A stretch of DNA of 42,337 nucleotides from CAVZLD01 sp964522605 (GTDB taxonomy: Bacteria > Planctomycetota > Planctomycetia > Pirellulales > Pirellulaceae): the NCBI GenBank assembly GCA_964522605.1, contig CAZFWV010000020.1, forward strand, positions 1-42,337, given 5' to 3'. This document shows positions 17,528 to 25,606 of this stretch, piece after piece. Numbering within the stretch: position 1 is the stretch's first letter; each line of letters opens with the position of its first letter. Made by a program: the position numbers and the translations under genes. Below the pieces are notes generated by a model that was not told the origin of the DNA, searched no databases, and saw only the letters and a list, made by a program, of their open reading frames with translations.

Positions 17528-18367
17528 CTACTTGCCACAGTAGTCGATAACGCGGGCAATTTCGCTCTTCAGGCGGCTTCGATGAACGATCCGATCGATA
17601 AAACCGTGCTGCAGCAAGAATTCACTTGTCTGAAAACCTTCGGGTAGTTCGATACGGATTGTTGCCTTGATCGTGCGGGGTCCGGCGAATCCGATCAAGG
17701 CCCGCGGTTCGGCAAACACGATGTCGCCGAGCGAAGCGAAACTGGCTGCAACCCCACCCATGGTCGGGTTCGTCAGTACGGAGATAAACAATCCTCCCGT
17801 CTGTGCATGACGCGCCAACGCCGCTGAGACCTTGGCCATCTGCATCAAGGAATGGATTCCCTCGTGCATTCTTGCTCCGCCCCCCGACCCGCTTACGATG
17901 ATCAGTGGCAGTTGTTGCTCGGTGGCACGCTCGGTCAAACGAGTTAAACGCTCGCCCACGACCGAACCCATACTGCCCATGATGAATGCGGAATCGGTGA
18001 CGCCAAAGGCCACGCGACGGGCGCGGATCATACCTGTTCCCGTAATCGCAGCGTCGCGAAGACCCGTCCGCTGCTGTTCCGCGACCAACCGCTCCCGGTA
18101 GCTCTTTTGATCTTGGAACTCGAGAGGATCGGCCGGTGTCAAATCCGCGTCCCACTCCTCGAACGTTCCATCGTCCAACACTTGTCGGATTCGTTCGTGA
18201 GCTGACACATAAAAATGATGGTCACACTCGGGACAAATCCCGAGTCGCTTCTCGGCCTCCTTGCGAAATATGGCTGCCTGACAACCGGGACACCGTTGCC
18301 ATAAGCCTTCGGGGACGCCGCGTTTGGGTCGCTTCATAGAACGAGACGAAGGAACGTTCGTGGACAT
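17528..18367 (-). CDS. accD: Acetyl-CoA carboxylase carboxyltransferase subunit beta
   Basis: AccD, with AccA, transfers the carboxyl group from biotin to acetyl-CoA, giving malonyl-CoA for fatty-acid synthesis. The 279-residue protein has the N-terminal zinc ribbon (Cys26, Cys29, Cys45, Cys48 in CPGC...CPEC), followed by the crotonase-like carboxyltransferase domain with SGSGGGARMHEG and TNPTMGGVAASFA. Length is close to known AccD (about 280-305). The start at 18367 (MSTNVP) is my choice; ATG 18337 (MKRPKRG) is also possible. Neither has a clear Shine-Dalgarno. The frame is open upstream to 18517, but that part is unlike the family. accA is not in the window. Confidence 0.95.
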   Translation of the reverse strand: MSTNVPSSRSMKRPKRGVPEGLWQRCPGCQAAIFRKEAEKRLGICPECDHHFYVSAHERIRQVLDDGTFEEWDADLTPADPLEFQDQKSYRERLVAEQQRTGLRDAAITGTGMIRARRVAFGVTDSAFIMGSMGSVVGERLTRLTERATEQQLPLIIVSGSGGGARMHEGIHSLMQMAKVSAALARHAQTGGLFISVLTNPTMGGVAASFASLGDIVFAEPRALIGFAGPRTIKATIRIELPEGFQTSEFLLQHGFIDRIVHRSRLKSEIARVIDYCGK

Positions 18368-18574
18368 GTTTCGTACCGGGTTCACGGAAAAAGAGCCGAA
18401 AGCCAGATCGTTGGATCGCCAACGTCCGTCGGGTCGCTCTCGCGATCCGGACCCTTCCTTCTCTGGCGCAAGCCGCCCGGCGCCTCGATTATCGTCAGAA
18501 ACTGGAAAGACAGGCAAGAGAGGCTTGTTGTGTCCGCTCCCGCGACTTGCTGAAGCGTACCGAGCATCTTGAGG

Positions 18575-19150
18575 TCATGCAAATAGCTGAGGGCCGGGAA
18601 TCTCGATCAGTTCCCAGCTGCCACATCGCGTCTCTGCCCGCCAAAGGTCCCCCAGGTCGCTGCGATCAAGCTCAGAACGGACCAGACTTGCCAGCGGCTC
18701 TGGAGCGACCAGGGCCACGACTCCCTCGCGATGCCGCCGAAGGATTTTCTCTAACGCCGACTGGACTCGCCGCCGAGCGGTGCCGAGCATCTCCCCCTCG
18801 GGAGGACAAACCGTTTCGGGCTGCTCCTGCCACTGCCGGTAGACCTTCCGCTGGGTGGCTCGAACCTCGTCAATCAACTTGCCCTGCCACAAACCATGAT
18901 TCAGGTTGTGCAGGTTGCGAATCGGACGCAACTTGACCTTCAGCGTTCGTGACAAAACGGCCGCCGTCTCTTCCGCCGCGCGACAGGGTGCCGTATAGAC
19001 GACTTCGATCCCCTGATCGGCGAGCTCATTGGCCGTTCGCACAATCTGATCGGCTCCGTATTCATTCAGCGGAATATCCAGCCGGCCCTTAATTCGCCCT
19101 TGTTCATCGAAGTCCGTCATCCCAGGACGGATCAAGATCACTCGAATCAT
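18575..19150 (-). CDS. Histidine-phosphatase-fold protein lacking catalytic residues
   Basis: A 191-residue protein of the phosphoglycerate-mutase-like (histidine phosphatase) superfamily. The family motif RHGxT is here RPGMT (Arg8, Pro9, Gly10), so the phospho-accepting histidine is proline. The second histidine, normally VSHGG, is VAPEP (Pro150). The acidic residue of the usual LxExxxGxwxG is Asn in LHNLNHGLWQG. Both phosphate-binding arginines (Arg8 and Arg57 in PCRAAEETA) and the fold-defining GRIKG..D.PLNEYG remain. It is therefore probably not a phosphatase, more likely a ligand-binding or regulatory protein. The start ATG 19150 (MIRVILIRPG) fits the family N-terminus. It lies upstream of accD on the same strand, 207 bases away. 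Confidence 0.85.
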   Translation of the reverse strand: MIRVILIRPGMTDFDEQGRIKGRLDIPLNEYGADQIVRTANELADQGIEVVYTAPCRAAEETAAVLSRTLKVKLRPIRNLHNLNHGLWQGKLIDEVRATQRKVYRQWQEQPETVCPPEGEMLGTARRRVQSALEKILRRHREGVVALVAPEPLASLVRSELDRSDLGDLWRAETRCGSWELIEIPGPQLFA

Positions 19151-19981
19151 CTGAGTCTGTGAGCTCCGTTCGCGTAGATCCCGCCGCACCCGATGCTGTG
19201 TTTCCGACCTGGAACCCGGTCCAAGTCTTCGTGCGGCAGTGTGAGTATGAGGATTTGCCGTTCACCCCGAGGACTTGCGCCCCCGTCTCGCTAATTCTGA
19301 AACTGCTTCCGGAAGAGTGGTTTGCAGGACTTTCCCGACAGCCGATCCGATTGGAGACGGCCTCGTCGAGCTGAGCAGAAAACACGTCGCGATTGGTGTC
19401 TGTCGATCAACCTCAGTCCGCCGCAGCGGCTGACCTCCCTGAATCTCCATCCGGCCTGATCATCTCCAACTTCGTGGCTCGGACCCGTGAAGCTTCGTAC
19501 TCGACGATCCCAGAGAAGTGTCCTTCGATTCTACCAACGACAAACCATTGCGTCAGTACTTCCACACAAGTTCCTCTCACCCTCCGATCGGCGGTTGCCT
19601 GGGTGGGTAAAATGAATGGACTGGGATTAATGGGAAGAATGCCAGGTCGAGGGTGACTGCGGCCGGTTCACGGAACCGGTTCGCTCCTCGAACCACGGGG
19701 CCGCGGTGGCAGAGACATACGGAGAATCTTACCGCTAACCCGGAGCCCTGCTCACGCTGGAGGGGTACGACGTGATTAAAAGGGGGGGCGTCTTGGGCCA
19801 CCGAGCATTGCCTGTCCCTGCGTTGGGCGACTGCGTCGGGCGCCGCTCCGCATTGCCTGTCCCCGCGTTGCCTACGGGGGGCTGCGCGCAAGGTTCGACG
19901 TTCAAAACGTCTTGGCTACGGACCGGGCCTCAGCCAGAATTTGCAGAAGCGGACGTGCATCGGGAGTCTGTCCGCGGCGGG
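19151..19981. other. Long intergenic stretch, no supported gene
   Basis: About 830 bases between the phosphatase-like gene and scpB. Open frames at 19393-19656 (plus) and 19577-19891 (minus) show no family motifs, and the latter simply translates the repeat units. It contains repeat cluster B and presumably the promoter of the phosphatase-like gene near 19151-19300, though I could not identify promoter boxes. Confidence 0.55.
19805..19870 (-). repeat. GGACAGGC repeat cluster B
   Basis: Two 21-base units at 19805-19825 and 19850-19870, with core GCATTGCCTGTCCC on the plus strand, are spaced 45 bases apart and differ at one position. They are the reverse orientation of the units in cluster A at 16.4-16.6 kb, so the two clusters flank the kinase, accD and phosphatase-like block as inverted repeats. 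Confidence 0.75.
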
Positions 19982-20692
19982 TTAGTCCCGTAAGAAGTCC
20001 TCGTGACGCGGGAGGTCGTCCAAGGAATCCAAGCCAAAAAGGTCCAGGAAGCGGTCTGTCGTCCGGTACAGTGTCCGAGCTGGTTTTTCGGTAGTCCGCT
20101 CGACCTGCAATAATTCGCGCCGAACCAGTTGGTTCAGGACGGCGCCGCACGGTTTGCCTCGGAGTAGATCGATGTCGGCGCGTGAGACGGGCTGCTGATA
20201 GGCGACAATGGCCAGCAAATCGATGGCGGCCTGAGATAGCCGGGCCAACTTGACTCGGCCGAAAAACCGATCTCGCAGCCGGTTCAACTCTGGACGCAGG
20301 GCCATTCGGTAGCCCGCGCCCTCGGACACAATCTGGTAGGGGGCCAGTTGCTTGCGGTACCCGTCGTTCAATTGTTCGATCAGGTCATCGACTTCGCCGG
20401 GACTGATTCCCCGCAAGTAGCCGGCGATCAAGCGACTGCTCAGCGGCTCATTTTGTGGGTGTCCGACGAACAGAATTGCCTCGACGACAGCCGCCGGTGT
20501 TGGTGCCGGGTCGTTGTCTTCTACCGCGAGTGGTGGCCCGGATTCGGGTGGTGGACTTTCCGCTGCTGCTTCGCCGTCCGTTTTCCCCATCAGTTGGGCG
20601 AAAGCCTGGGTCAGCTGATCGACCGAAAGCGGCGCTGGCGCAGCTTCGTCGGGTGAGGGATCGGATGGGCGAATCGATTCGGCGTCAGACAT
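19982..20692 (-). CDS. scpB: Segregation and condensation protein B
   Basis: ScpB is the winged-helix dimer partner of ScpA in the SMC-ScpAB condensin that compacts and segregates chromosomes. The 236-residue protein has the family pattern: VEAILFVGHP, then a winged helix with YQIVSEGAGYRMALRP, then LSQAAIDLLAIVAYQQPVSRADI, RGKPCGAVLNQLVRRELL and a C-terminal TTDRFLDLFGLDSLDDLP. The first 65 residues are a low-complexity acidic/proline extension not typical of ScpB. scpA is not adjacent. The gene starts 15 bases after the epimerase stop codon, so the two are probably co-transcribed with the epimerase first. Confidence 0.95.
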   Translation of the reverse strand: MSDAESIRPSDPSPDEAAPAPLSVDQLTQAFAQLMGKTDGEAAAESPPPESGPPLAVEDNDPAPTPAAVVEAILFVGHPQNEPLSSRLIAGYLRGISPGEVDDLIEQLNDGYRKQLAPYQIVSEGAGYRMALRPELNRLRDRFFGRVKLARLSQAAIDLLAIVAYQQPVSRADIDLLRGKPCGAVLNQLVRRELLQVERTTEKPARTLYRTTDRFLDLFGLDSLDDLPRHEDFLRD

Positions 20693-20707
20693 GCGGTCCG
20701 TGCGTGG

Positions 20708-21562
20708 TCAATTGGTCCAGCGCTGGGCGACCTGGTCTTTCATGAAGGTCAGGCCATCCTGGGCAAGTTGTCGTTCCGTGTCATACATTCTCCGCCAGAT
20801 CTTCGTGGCGGCAACCAATTCCGGAAGTGCCAGCCCGAACGCTTCGATCATCAGCCATCCATCGTAGCCGACTTCGTGCAGCGTATCGAAGGTAGCGTTC
20901 CAATTGACTCCCCCACTGCCGGGTGTACTGCGATCATTTTCGGAAATATGCACGTGCACGGTGTAGGGTGCGGACTGGCGAATCGCGTCGGCGGGGGATT
21001 TTTCCTCAATGTGCGCATGGAACGTGTCGTACATCATGCGGCAATTCGGTCGATTTACTTGTTGGACGAAGCGAATCGTATCGGCCGCACAGGTCAGCAG
21101 GTACGTTTCAAACCGATTGAGGTATTCGAGTCCGAGAACGACACCGAGTTGTTCGGCGGTTTCCGCGACCTGTTGCATACTTTCCAGACCCCACTGCCAT
21201 TCGTCCGCCGTTGGGCCCTGTCCGCTGAAGTGTCCGAGCGCCGAATGGTAAGGACCCACCAAAGCCTTCGCTCCCACGGCCTGGCAGCATTCGAGCGCAA
21301 GCCGGTTGTTCTGCACACCCAGCGCACGTACGGCGGGATCGGAGCTAATCGGATTATCTTCCACCCCGCGGACGGTAACCGCAGTGCGCTCCAGGCCCAG
21401 ATCGTCTAACCGCGGGGCCCAAGAAGCCCACTGATCGACGTCCAGATGGAACATGGGCAGTTCCACGCCGTCGTAGCCCATCTTTTTTAAGTCTTCCAGC
21501 ACGGGCAGCAGGTCCTCATGCATTTCACCGGACCACAGCAACAGATTCATACCGTATTTCAT
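20708..21562 (-). CDS. Ketose 3-epimerase-like sugar isomerase (TIM barrel)
   Basis: A 284-residue xylose-isomerase-like TIM-barrel protein of the D-tagatose/D-psicose (allulose) 3-epimerase group. Metal ligands are visible as Glu146 (GLEYLNRFE), Asp179 (MMYDTFH), His205 (HVHISEND) and Glu240 (MIEAFG). Substrate residues His182, Arg211 and Glu152 are also present. All are exactly four positions before those I recall for the Agrobacterium D-psicose 3-epimerase, a strong structural match. The natural substrate could still be another free ketose or inositol-type sugar. The start ATG 21562 (MKYGMNLLLW) fits the family. It leads a probable two-gene unit with scpB. Confidence 0.88.
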   Translation of the reverse strand: MKYGMNLLLWSGEMHEDLLPVLEDLKKMGYDGVELPMFHLDVDQWASWAPRLDDLGLERTAVTVRGVEDNPISSDPAVRALGVQNNRLALECCQAVGAKALVGPYHSALGHFSGQGPTADEWQWGLESMQQVAETAEQLGVVLGLEYLNRFETYLLTCAADTIRFVQQVNRPNCRMMYDTFHAHIEEKSPADAIRQSAPYTVHVHISENDRSTPGSGGVNWNATFDTLHEVGYDGWLMIEAFGLALPELVAATKIWRRMYDTERQLAQDGLTFMKDQVAQRWTN

Positions 21563-21696
21563 CGGGTTACTCCTGGTTCGCTGGTCCCGTGCAGTGCAGC
21601 AGTCGTGTCATGCAGCATCACTGCCGGATTTACAGGGGACGTACGGAAATTTGGTACAAGCTGATTTCAGTAAGGAGCGCGGCCGGACGTTCGGCG

Positions 21697-22353
21697 TCAC
21701 GGGTCGGTCGGTTGCTCCAGTAGTTCGTGCAGACGTTGACGAACCTGTTGTCGGGCGATGGGGAACCAACGGCACAGTTCCCCGGGCAGCACGGGCAACC
21801 CGACTCGTCGCATCACCGTATTCAGGCGGTACAGCAGTTTGGCATCCTGCTGATAGTCGTACAAGAACCGCTCCGCCGAAAACAACGGGATAAACGCGGC
21901 CAGTTGCTCCGCTGGCCGGGGAGCCATCTGATTGACCGCGGCGGCAATCCGTTCGGCATCCAGCCCGTCCATCGCCCGATAGTACTCGTCCAACTGTTGC
22001 GGATCGGCCTCGATCAGAGCCGCGTCGAGCAGGAGTTCAACGAGAATATGGCCGAGGAAACTGGGGCGCAGGCCATCATCGCGCGGCAAGCGATCGCGCA
22101 GTTGAGCGGTGAAGTTCCAGGAGAGTTCGGCGAAGGCGCGCGTGCGGTGAAACCAGTCGTCATCCGCATGGTGTCGGACGATTCCCGCCGCGATCTGCGC
22201 CACGATCGGGTCCGACGACGTCAAGAAAGGGCGCGCCGCGACCGATCGGACGCGGACACGCCGATCAACCACACTCAGCCAATCCGGAACGGCGGTGCCC
22301 GCAAGCACATACGGTTGGTCGAGCACCAGCCGACCATGGGCGAAGTAGTTCAC
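21697..22353 (-). CDS. Conserved helical protein, possible acyl-carrier-protein phosphodiesterase-like
   Basis: A 218-residue protein beginning with a GTG codon (VNYFAHGRL). The GTG overlaps the stop codon of the upstream lipoprotein gene in a GTGA arrangement, which decides the start and implies translational coupling. The pattern NYFAHG, AGTAVPDWL, GIVRHHADDDWFH and FLGHILVELLLD spaces His and Asp residues as in all-helical metal hydrolases. It vaguely resembles AcpH-type ACP phosphodiesterases, but I cannot confirm that. No signal peptide or membrane segment is seen. The long frame extending upstream to 22671 is an out-of-frame shadow of the lipoprotein gene. Confidence 0.75.
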   Translation of the reverse strand: MNYFAHGRLVLDQPYVLAGTAVPDWLSVVDRRVRVRSVAARPFLTSSDPIVAQIAAGIVRHHADDDWFHRTRAFAELSWNFTAQLRDRLPRDDGLRPSFLGHILVELLLDAALIEADPQQLDEYYRAMDGLDAERIAAAVNQMAPRPAEQLAAFIPLFSAERFLYDYQQDAKLLYRLNTVMRRVGLPVLPGELCRWFPIARQQVRQRLHELLEQPTDP

Positions 22354-22901
22354 GGCATCCTGTCCCGAGTTGGGGTTGCGGCAGAATCCGTGTCGAGCAG
22401 CTGCAGGAGCGCCGGGACGGCGGCGCCGGCCTGCGGACCAATCTGACCGAGCGCGCGAACGGCAGCGCGTCGCACCTGTGGATGCGGGTCTTGCAGCAAC
22501 TCGATCAGATCCGGCACCGCAGCGGCGGCGTCGGGGCCGATTCTTGCGAGGATCCGCGCCGCGACTTGGCGGACTTCGGGATCGCGATCCTGCAACAGGT
22601 CGGACAGTCGCGGCACCGCTTCGGGACCGATCTTCCCCAGCGAGTCCGCAGCCAGCTCCGGCAACGTCCACTCCGTGTAGGGTCGGATTGCGGTCGTGGG
22701 CGAAGCCGGCGGATCGACCTCGGGTGACGGCTGGTCGGGGACTACGGTCGAAGTCGGCGTGGTCGTGATCGCCTGTTGTCGTTCGGCGAGCGATGGCGGG
22801 GGTGGAGGCGAACGAAACGACAGTCCGTCACAGCCCCCCAGGACGCCTCCCAGACATCCGGCGGTGATCACACACAAAAAAATGACTCGACGACGACTCA
22901 T
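22350..22901 (-). CDS. HEAT-repeat lipoprotein
   Basis: A 183-residue predicted lipoprotein: the start MSRRRVIFLCVITAGC leads into a lipobox LGGC, after which a proline/threonine-rich linker of about 50 residues precedes about three HEAT (PBS-lyase-like) repeats. These are near LADSLGKIGPEAVPRLSDLL, ARILARIGPDAAAAVPDLIELL and VRALGQIGPQAGAAVPALLQLL. HEAT repeats usually bind other proteins; no enzyme motif is present. The start is ATG 22901, with only a weak GGGT upstream. It is coupled to the following gene by a GTGA overlap. Confidence 0.85.
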   Translation of the reverse strand: MSRRRVIFLCVITAGCLGGVLGGCDGLSFRSPPPPPSLAERQQAITTTPTSTVVPDQPSPEVDPPASPTTAIRPYTEWTLPELAADSLGKIGPEAVPRLSDLLQDRDPEVRQVAARILARIGPDAAAAVPDLIELLQDPHPQVRRAAVRALGQIGPQAGAAVPALLQLLDTDSAATPTRDRMP

Positions 22902-23368
22902 GGACCCACGCGGATCGAATGGTACGTAACAGACCGCTCTGCTATGATCAGGCAACAGGCCGATCTGGCAGCGAGTCGAAAAAACGTGGCTGGTGCCGTT
23001 TTGCCCACGGGTCTTGCGGAATCCACGCCCGGCAGCACGAAGCTCCTCCCATTTTTTCCACAGGCTGAAGGGGAAGTCGAGGCGTAGCAGCTCCGCGACC
23101 GGATGTTCGGAACGTCGCCCGACCCGGCCGCCGCCTGGCGGCTGAAGTGCCGGCAAGAGCGTGAAAAGCCACGTTCGAGCGCAGAAACCTCCCAGAATTA
23201 TACCGGACCCACACCGAACGACCGGTCGAACTCGGCGGATTCGCCGTCCCGGCCACAGGGGCTTGTGACGGCTGCTCGGACTTTGACGGCCGTCGGTCGG
23301 GTTCGCTTGGCCGTCAACACCCTCACGGATCGATTTCGCCGACTGATTGAACACGGGAGTGCGTCGCA
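22902..23368. other. Divergent intergenic region
   Basis: 467 bases between the lipoprotein (minus) and ctpA (plus). It should hold promoters for both directions, but I could not identify convincing boxes, hairpins or a small gene. Open frames crossing it are shadows without family motifs. Confidence 0.5.
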
Positions 23369-24691
23369 GTGCCGTCGAGGAATCTCACGATTTTGATTCT
23401 GACCGCCGTGGTCTCCCTGATTTGTTACGGCGAGGCAAAACGCAATCGGTACGCCGGGATTCTCTCGGAGTCGATTGCCAAGATCTCCGAGTACTATGTC
23501 GAGCCCGTCGATAGTCGCACGCTATTTGAGGGCGGACTGAATGGGATGCTGAATCAACTGGATCCCTATTCGGGTTACATCCCGCCCGAAGACTACAATC
23601 TGTTTCGCGTCGATATCGAGCAGGAATTTGGCGGGATCGGAATTGAGGTCGGCCTCATGGACGACCAACTGACCGTGTTGAGTCCGGTGCCCAATTCGCC
23701 CGCTCACGAAAAAGGGTTGCGGGCTGGCGATGTGATTCTGGAGATTGAAGGCCAGAGCACGGAAGGTTTCACCCTGGAGGATGCCGTGGATTTGATGCGC
23801 GGACCCATCGGGAGTGAAGTCCGGATCAAGATCCGACATCGTGAGGCAGAGACTCCGGTCGAGTTGAAGTTGACGCGGGCGCGGATTCGCGTGGAGTCGA
23901 TTCGCGGTGACGTCCGGCAAGCCGATGGGCTGTGGAAGTTCGTGCTCGCGGAAGACGCTCGAATTGGTTACGTCCGTTTGACCAGCTTTGGAGATCACAC
24001 GGCCGAAGACCTGCTGCGCGTGCTGCAGTCAATCAACGGTCAAATCGAAGGGTTGATCTTGGATTTGCGAGGGAACACGGGCGGTCTCTTGACGGCAGCC
24101 GTGGAAGTGTGCGACATGTTCCTCCCGGCGGGCAAACTGATTGTCAGTACGCGCGGTCGCGATCCGGCCCAGTATCGGAATTACGAATCGACGTCTCCAG
24201 CCATCATCGATTCGAGTCTGCCGGTTGTTGTCCTGGTTGACCGATTTTCCGCCAGCGCCAGCGAGATCGTTGCGGCGTGTTTGCAGGATTATGATCGTGC
24301 CACGATCGTCGGCGAACGAACGTGGGGGAAAGGGACGGTGCAGAATGTACTTGAGTTAGAGGGAGGCCGGAGTGCCATTCGACTGACGACGCAAACCTAC
24401 TGGCGGCCTAGCGGCAAGAACATACACCGGCATCGGAATGCGGGCGAAGAACAGGAATGGGGCGTTCAACCGGCGGCGGAGAATCGGATTTCGCTGACGG
24501 ATGAACAGTATCTGCGATTGGTGGAGTATCGAAGACTGCGCGAATTCCCTCAGTCGGCACCGACGACCGCGGCAGACGAATCGGACAAGCCGGCCGAAGC
24601 GATGGAAGATCCGCATTTGCAGCGAGCCATCACGGTCCTCCAGGCACAGATTGGCCCGAGGCCCCTTTCTCCCGTGTCCTACGGACGTTAG
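23369..24691 (+). CDS. ctpA: Carboxyl-terminal processing protease, S41 family
   Basis: A 440-residue periplasmic or membrane-anchored serine protease that cleaves near the C-terminus of its substrates. Seen: an N-terminal hydrophobic signal anchor (residues 6-20), a PDZ domain (about 85-170, with EFGGIGIEV and GLRAGDVILEI) and the S41 catalytic core. The core has Ser296 in SASASEI and Lys321 in WGKGTVQ, 25 residues apart as in E. coli Tsp. A GTG start with GGGAG nine bases upstream is used. The tail from about residue 375 is variable and acidic. The gene is followed by the RNase Z-like gene on the same strand, 62 bases on. Confidence 0.93.
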   Translation: MPSRNLTILILTAVVSLICYGEAKRNRYAGILSESIAKISEYYVEPVDSRTLFEGGLNGMLNQLDPYSGYIPPEDYNLFRVDIEQEFGGIGIEVGLMDDQLTVLSPVPNSPAHEKGLRAGDVILEIEGQSTEGFTLEDAVDLMRGPIGSEVRIKIRHREAETPVELKLTRARIRVESIRGDVRQADGLWKFVLAEDARIGYVRLTSFGDHTAEDLLRVLQSINGQIEGLILDLRGNTGGLLTAAVEVCDMFLPAGKLIVSTRGRDPAQYRNYESTSPAIIDSSLPVVVLVDRFSASASEIVAACLQDYDRATIVGERTWGKGTVQNVLELEGGRSAIRLTTQTYWRPSGKNIHRHRNAGEEQEWGVQPAAENRISLTDEQYLRLVEYRRLREFPQSAPTTAADESDKPAEAMEDPHLQRAITVLQAQIGPRPLSPVSYGR

Positions 24692-24753
24692 ACTCAGCCG
24701 TTTTTCTGAGATCCACCCGACGGCCGCATTGCGCGGAACAGCGCACAGCGATC

Positions 24754-25593
24754 ATGATCGAAAACGTTCCTTTCCGCTCACTCGTTCACAACGACCTGAC
24801 GATCGAGGGTTACTCGCGGGCCGCGGTCCAGACCTACTGGCGGATCCCCGAAATGAAACTGGGTTTCGATCTGGGGGCTCAACCCTGGGAGTTCATGGGG
24901 ACGAGTACGTGGTTTATCTCCCACACGCACCTCGACCATGTCGCAGCGATCCCCGTCTACGTTGCTCGTCGGCGGATGATGAAAATGGATCCCCCGACGA
25001 TTTACCTGCCCGCCGTTGCCGTCGAGCAGGTGCAGCGCGTCCTGCATGCGTTTAGTCGTCTGGATCGTGGACGGTTGCCGTGCACGTTGATCGGGTTGTC
25101 GCCCGGCCAAGAGGTTGAATTGTCGCGCGAACTGGTGGTGAAAGCCTGTGCGACCTCCCACACACTGCCTTCGCTCGGTTACGTGGTTTGGGAGCGCCGG
25201 CGAAAACTCAAACCGGAATACCGTTCGCTTTCCGGGGAACAGATTCGGGATCTGCGTCTGGCCGGCGAAGACGTGACCTACGAACAACGCCTGGCCAAAC
25301 TCGCGTACTTGGGCGACAGTACACCGCAAGGGTTGGATCAGAATCCCGAGATGTACGAAGCCGAGGTCCTGATCACGGAATTAACATTTGTCGCTCCCGG
25401 CCACCGCCGGCAGAAAATCCACAAGCTGGGACATATCCATCTGGATGATCTTGTCGCCCGGGCCGATCGGTTTCAGAATCGGCTGATCATCGCCGCGCAC
25501 TTCAGTACTCGGTACCACGCGCGCCAAATCGAACGGTTCGTCCGCAAGGCATTCCCGGATTTGCTCGACGGACGACTGCACCTGTGGATCTGA
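24754..25593 (+). CDS. Metallo-beta-lactamase-fold hydrolase, RNase Z-like
   Basis: A 279-residue protein with the zinc motif SHTHLDH (His57, His59, Asp61, His62), further ligands in SHTLPSLGY, an aspartate in LGDST, and AAHFSTRYH near the end. The order of motifs and the LGHIHLDDL segment resemble tRNase Z, which trims tRNA 3' ends, but the N-terminus differs from canonical RNase Z, so I call it RNase Z-like only. It precedes hemW by 13 bases, probably in one transcript. The ATG 24754 has no strong Shine-Dalgarno. Confidence 0.82.
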   Translation: MIENVPFRSLVHNDLTIEGYSRAAVQTYWRIPEMKLGFDLGAQPWEFMGTSTWFISHTHLDHVAAIPVYVARRRMMKMDPPTIYLPAVAVEQVQRVLHAFSRLDRGRLPCTLIGLSPGQEVELSRELVVKACATSHTLPSLGYVVWERRRKLKPEYRSLSGEQIRDLRLAGEDVTYEQRLAKLAYLGDSTPQGLDQNPEMYEAEVLITELTFVAPGHRRQKIHKLGHIHLDDLVARADRFQNRLIIAAHFSTRYHARQIERFVRKAFPDLLDGRLHLWI

Positions 25594-25606
25594 CAGGCTC
25601 CTTGCC

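Noticed and set aside
19577..19891. Minus-strand open frame with repeated RQ/GDRQC peptides
   Set aside because: The peptide repetition is just translation of the GGACAGGC repeat units.
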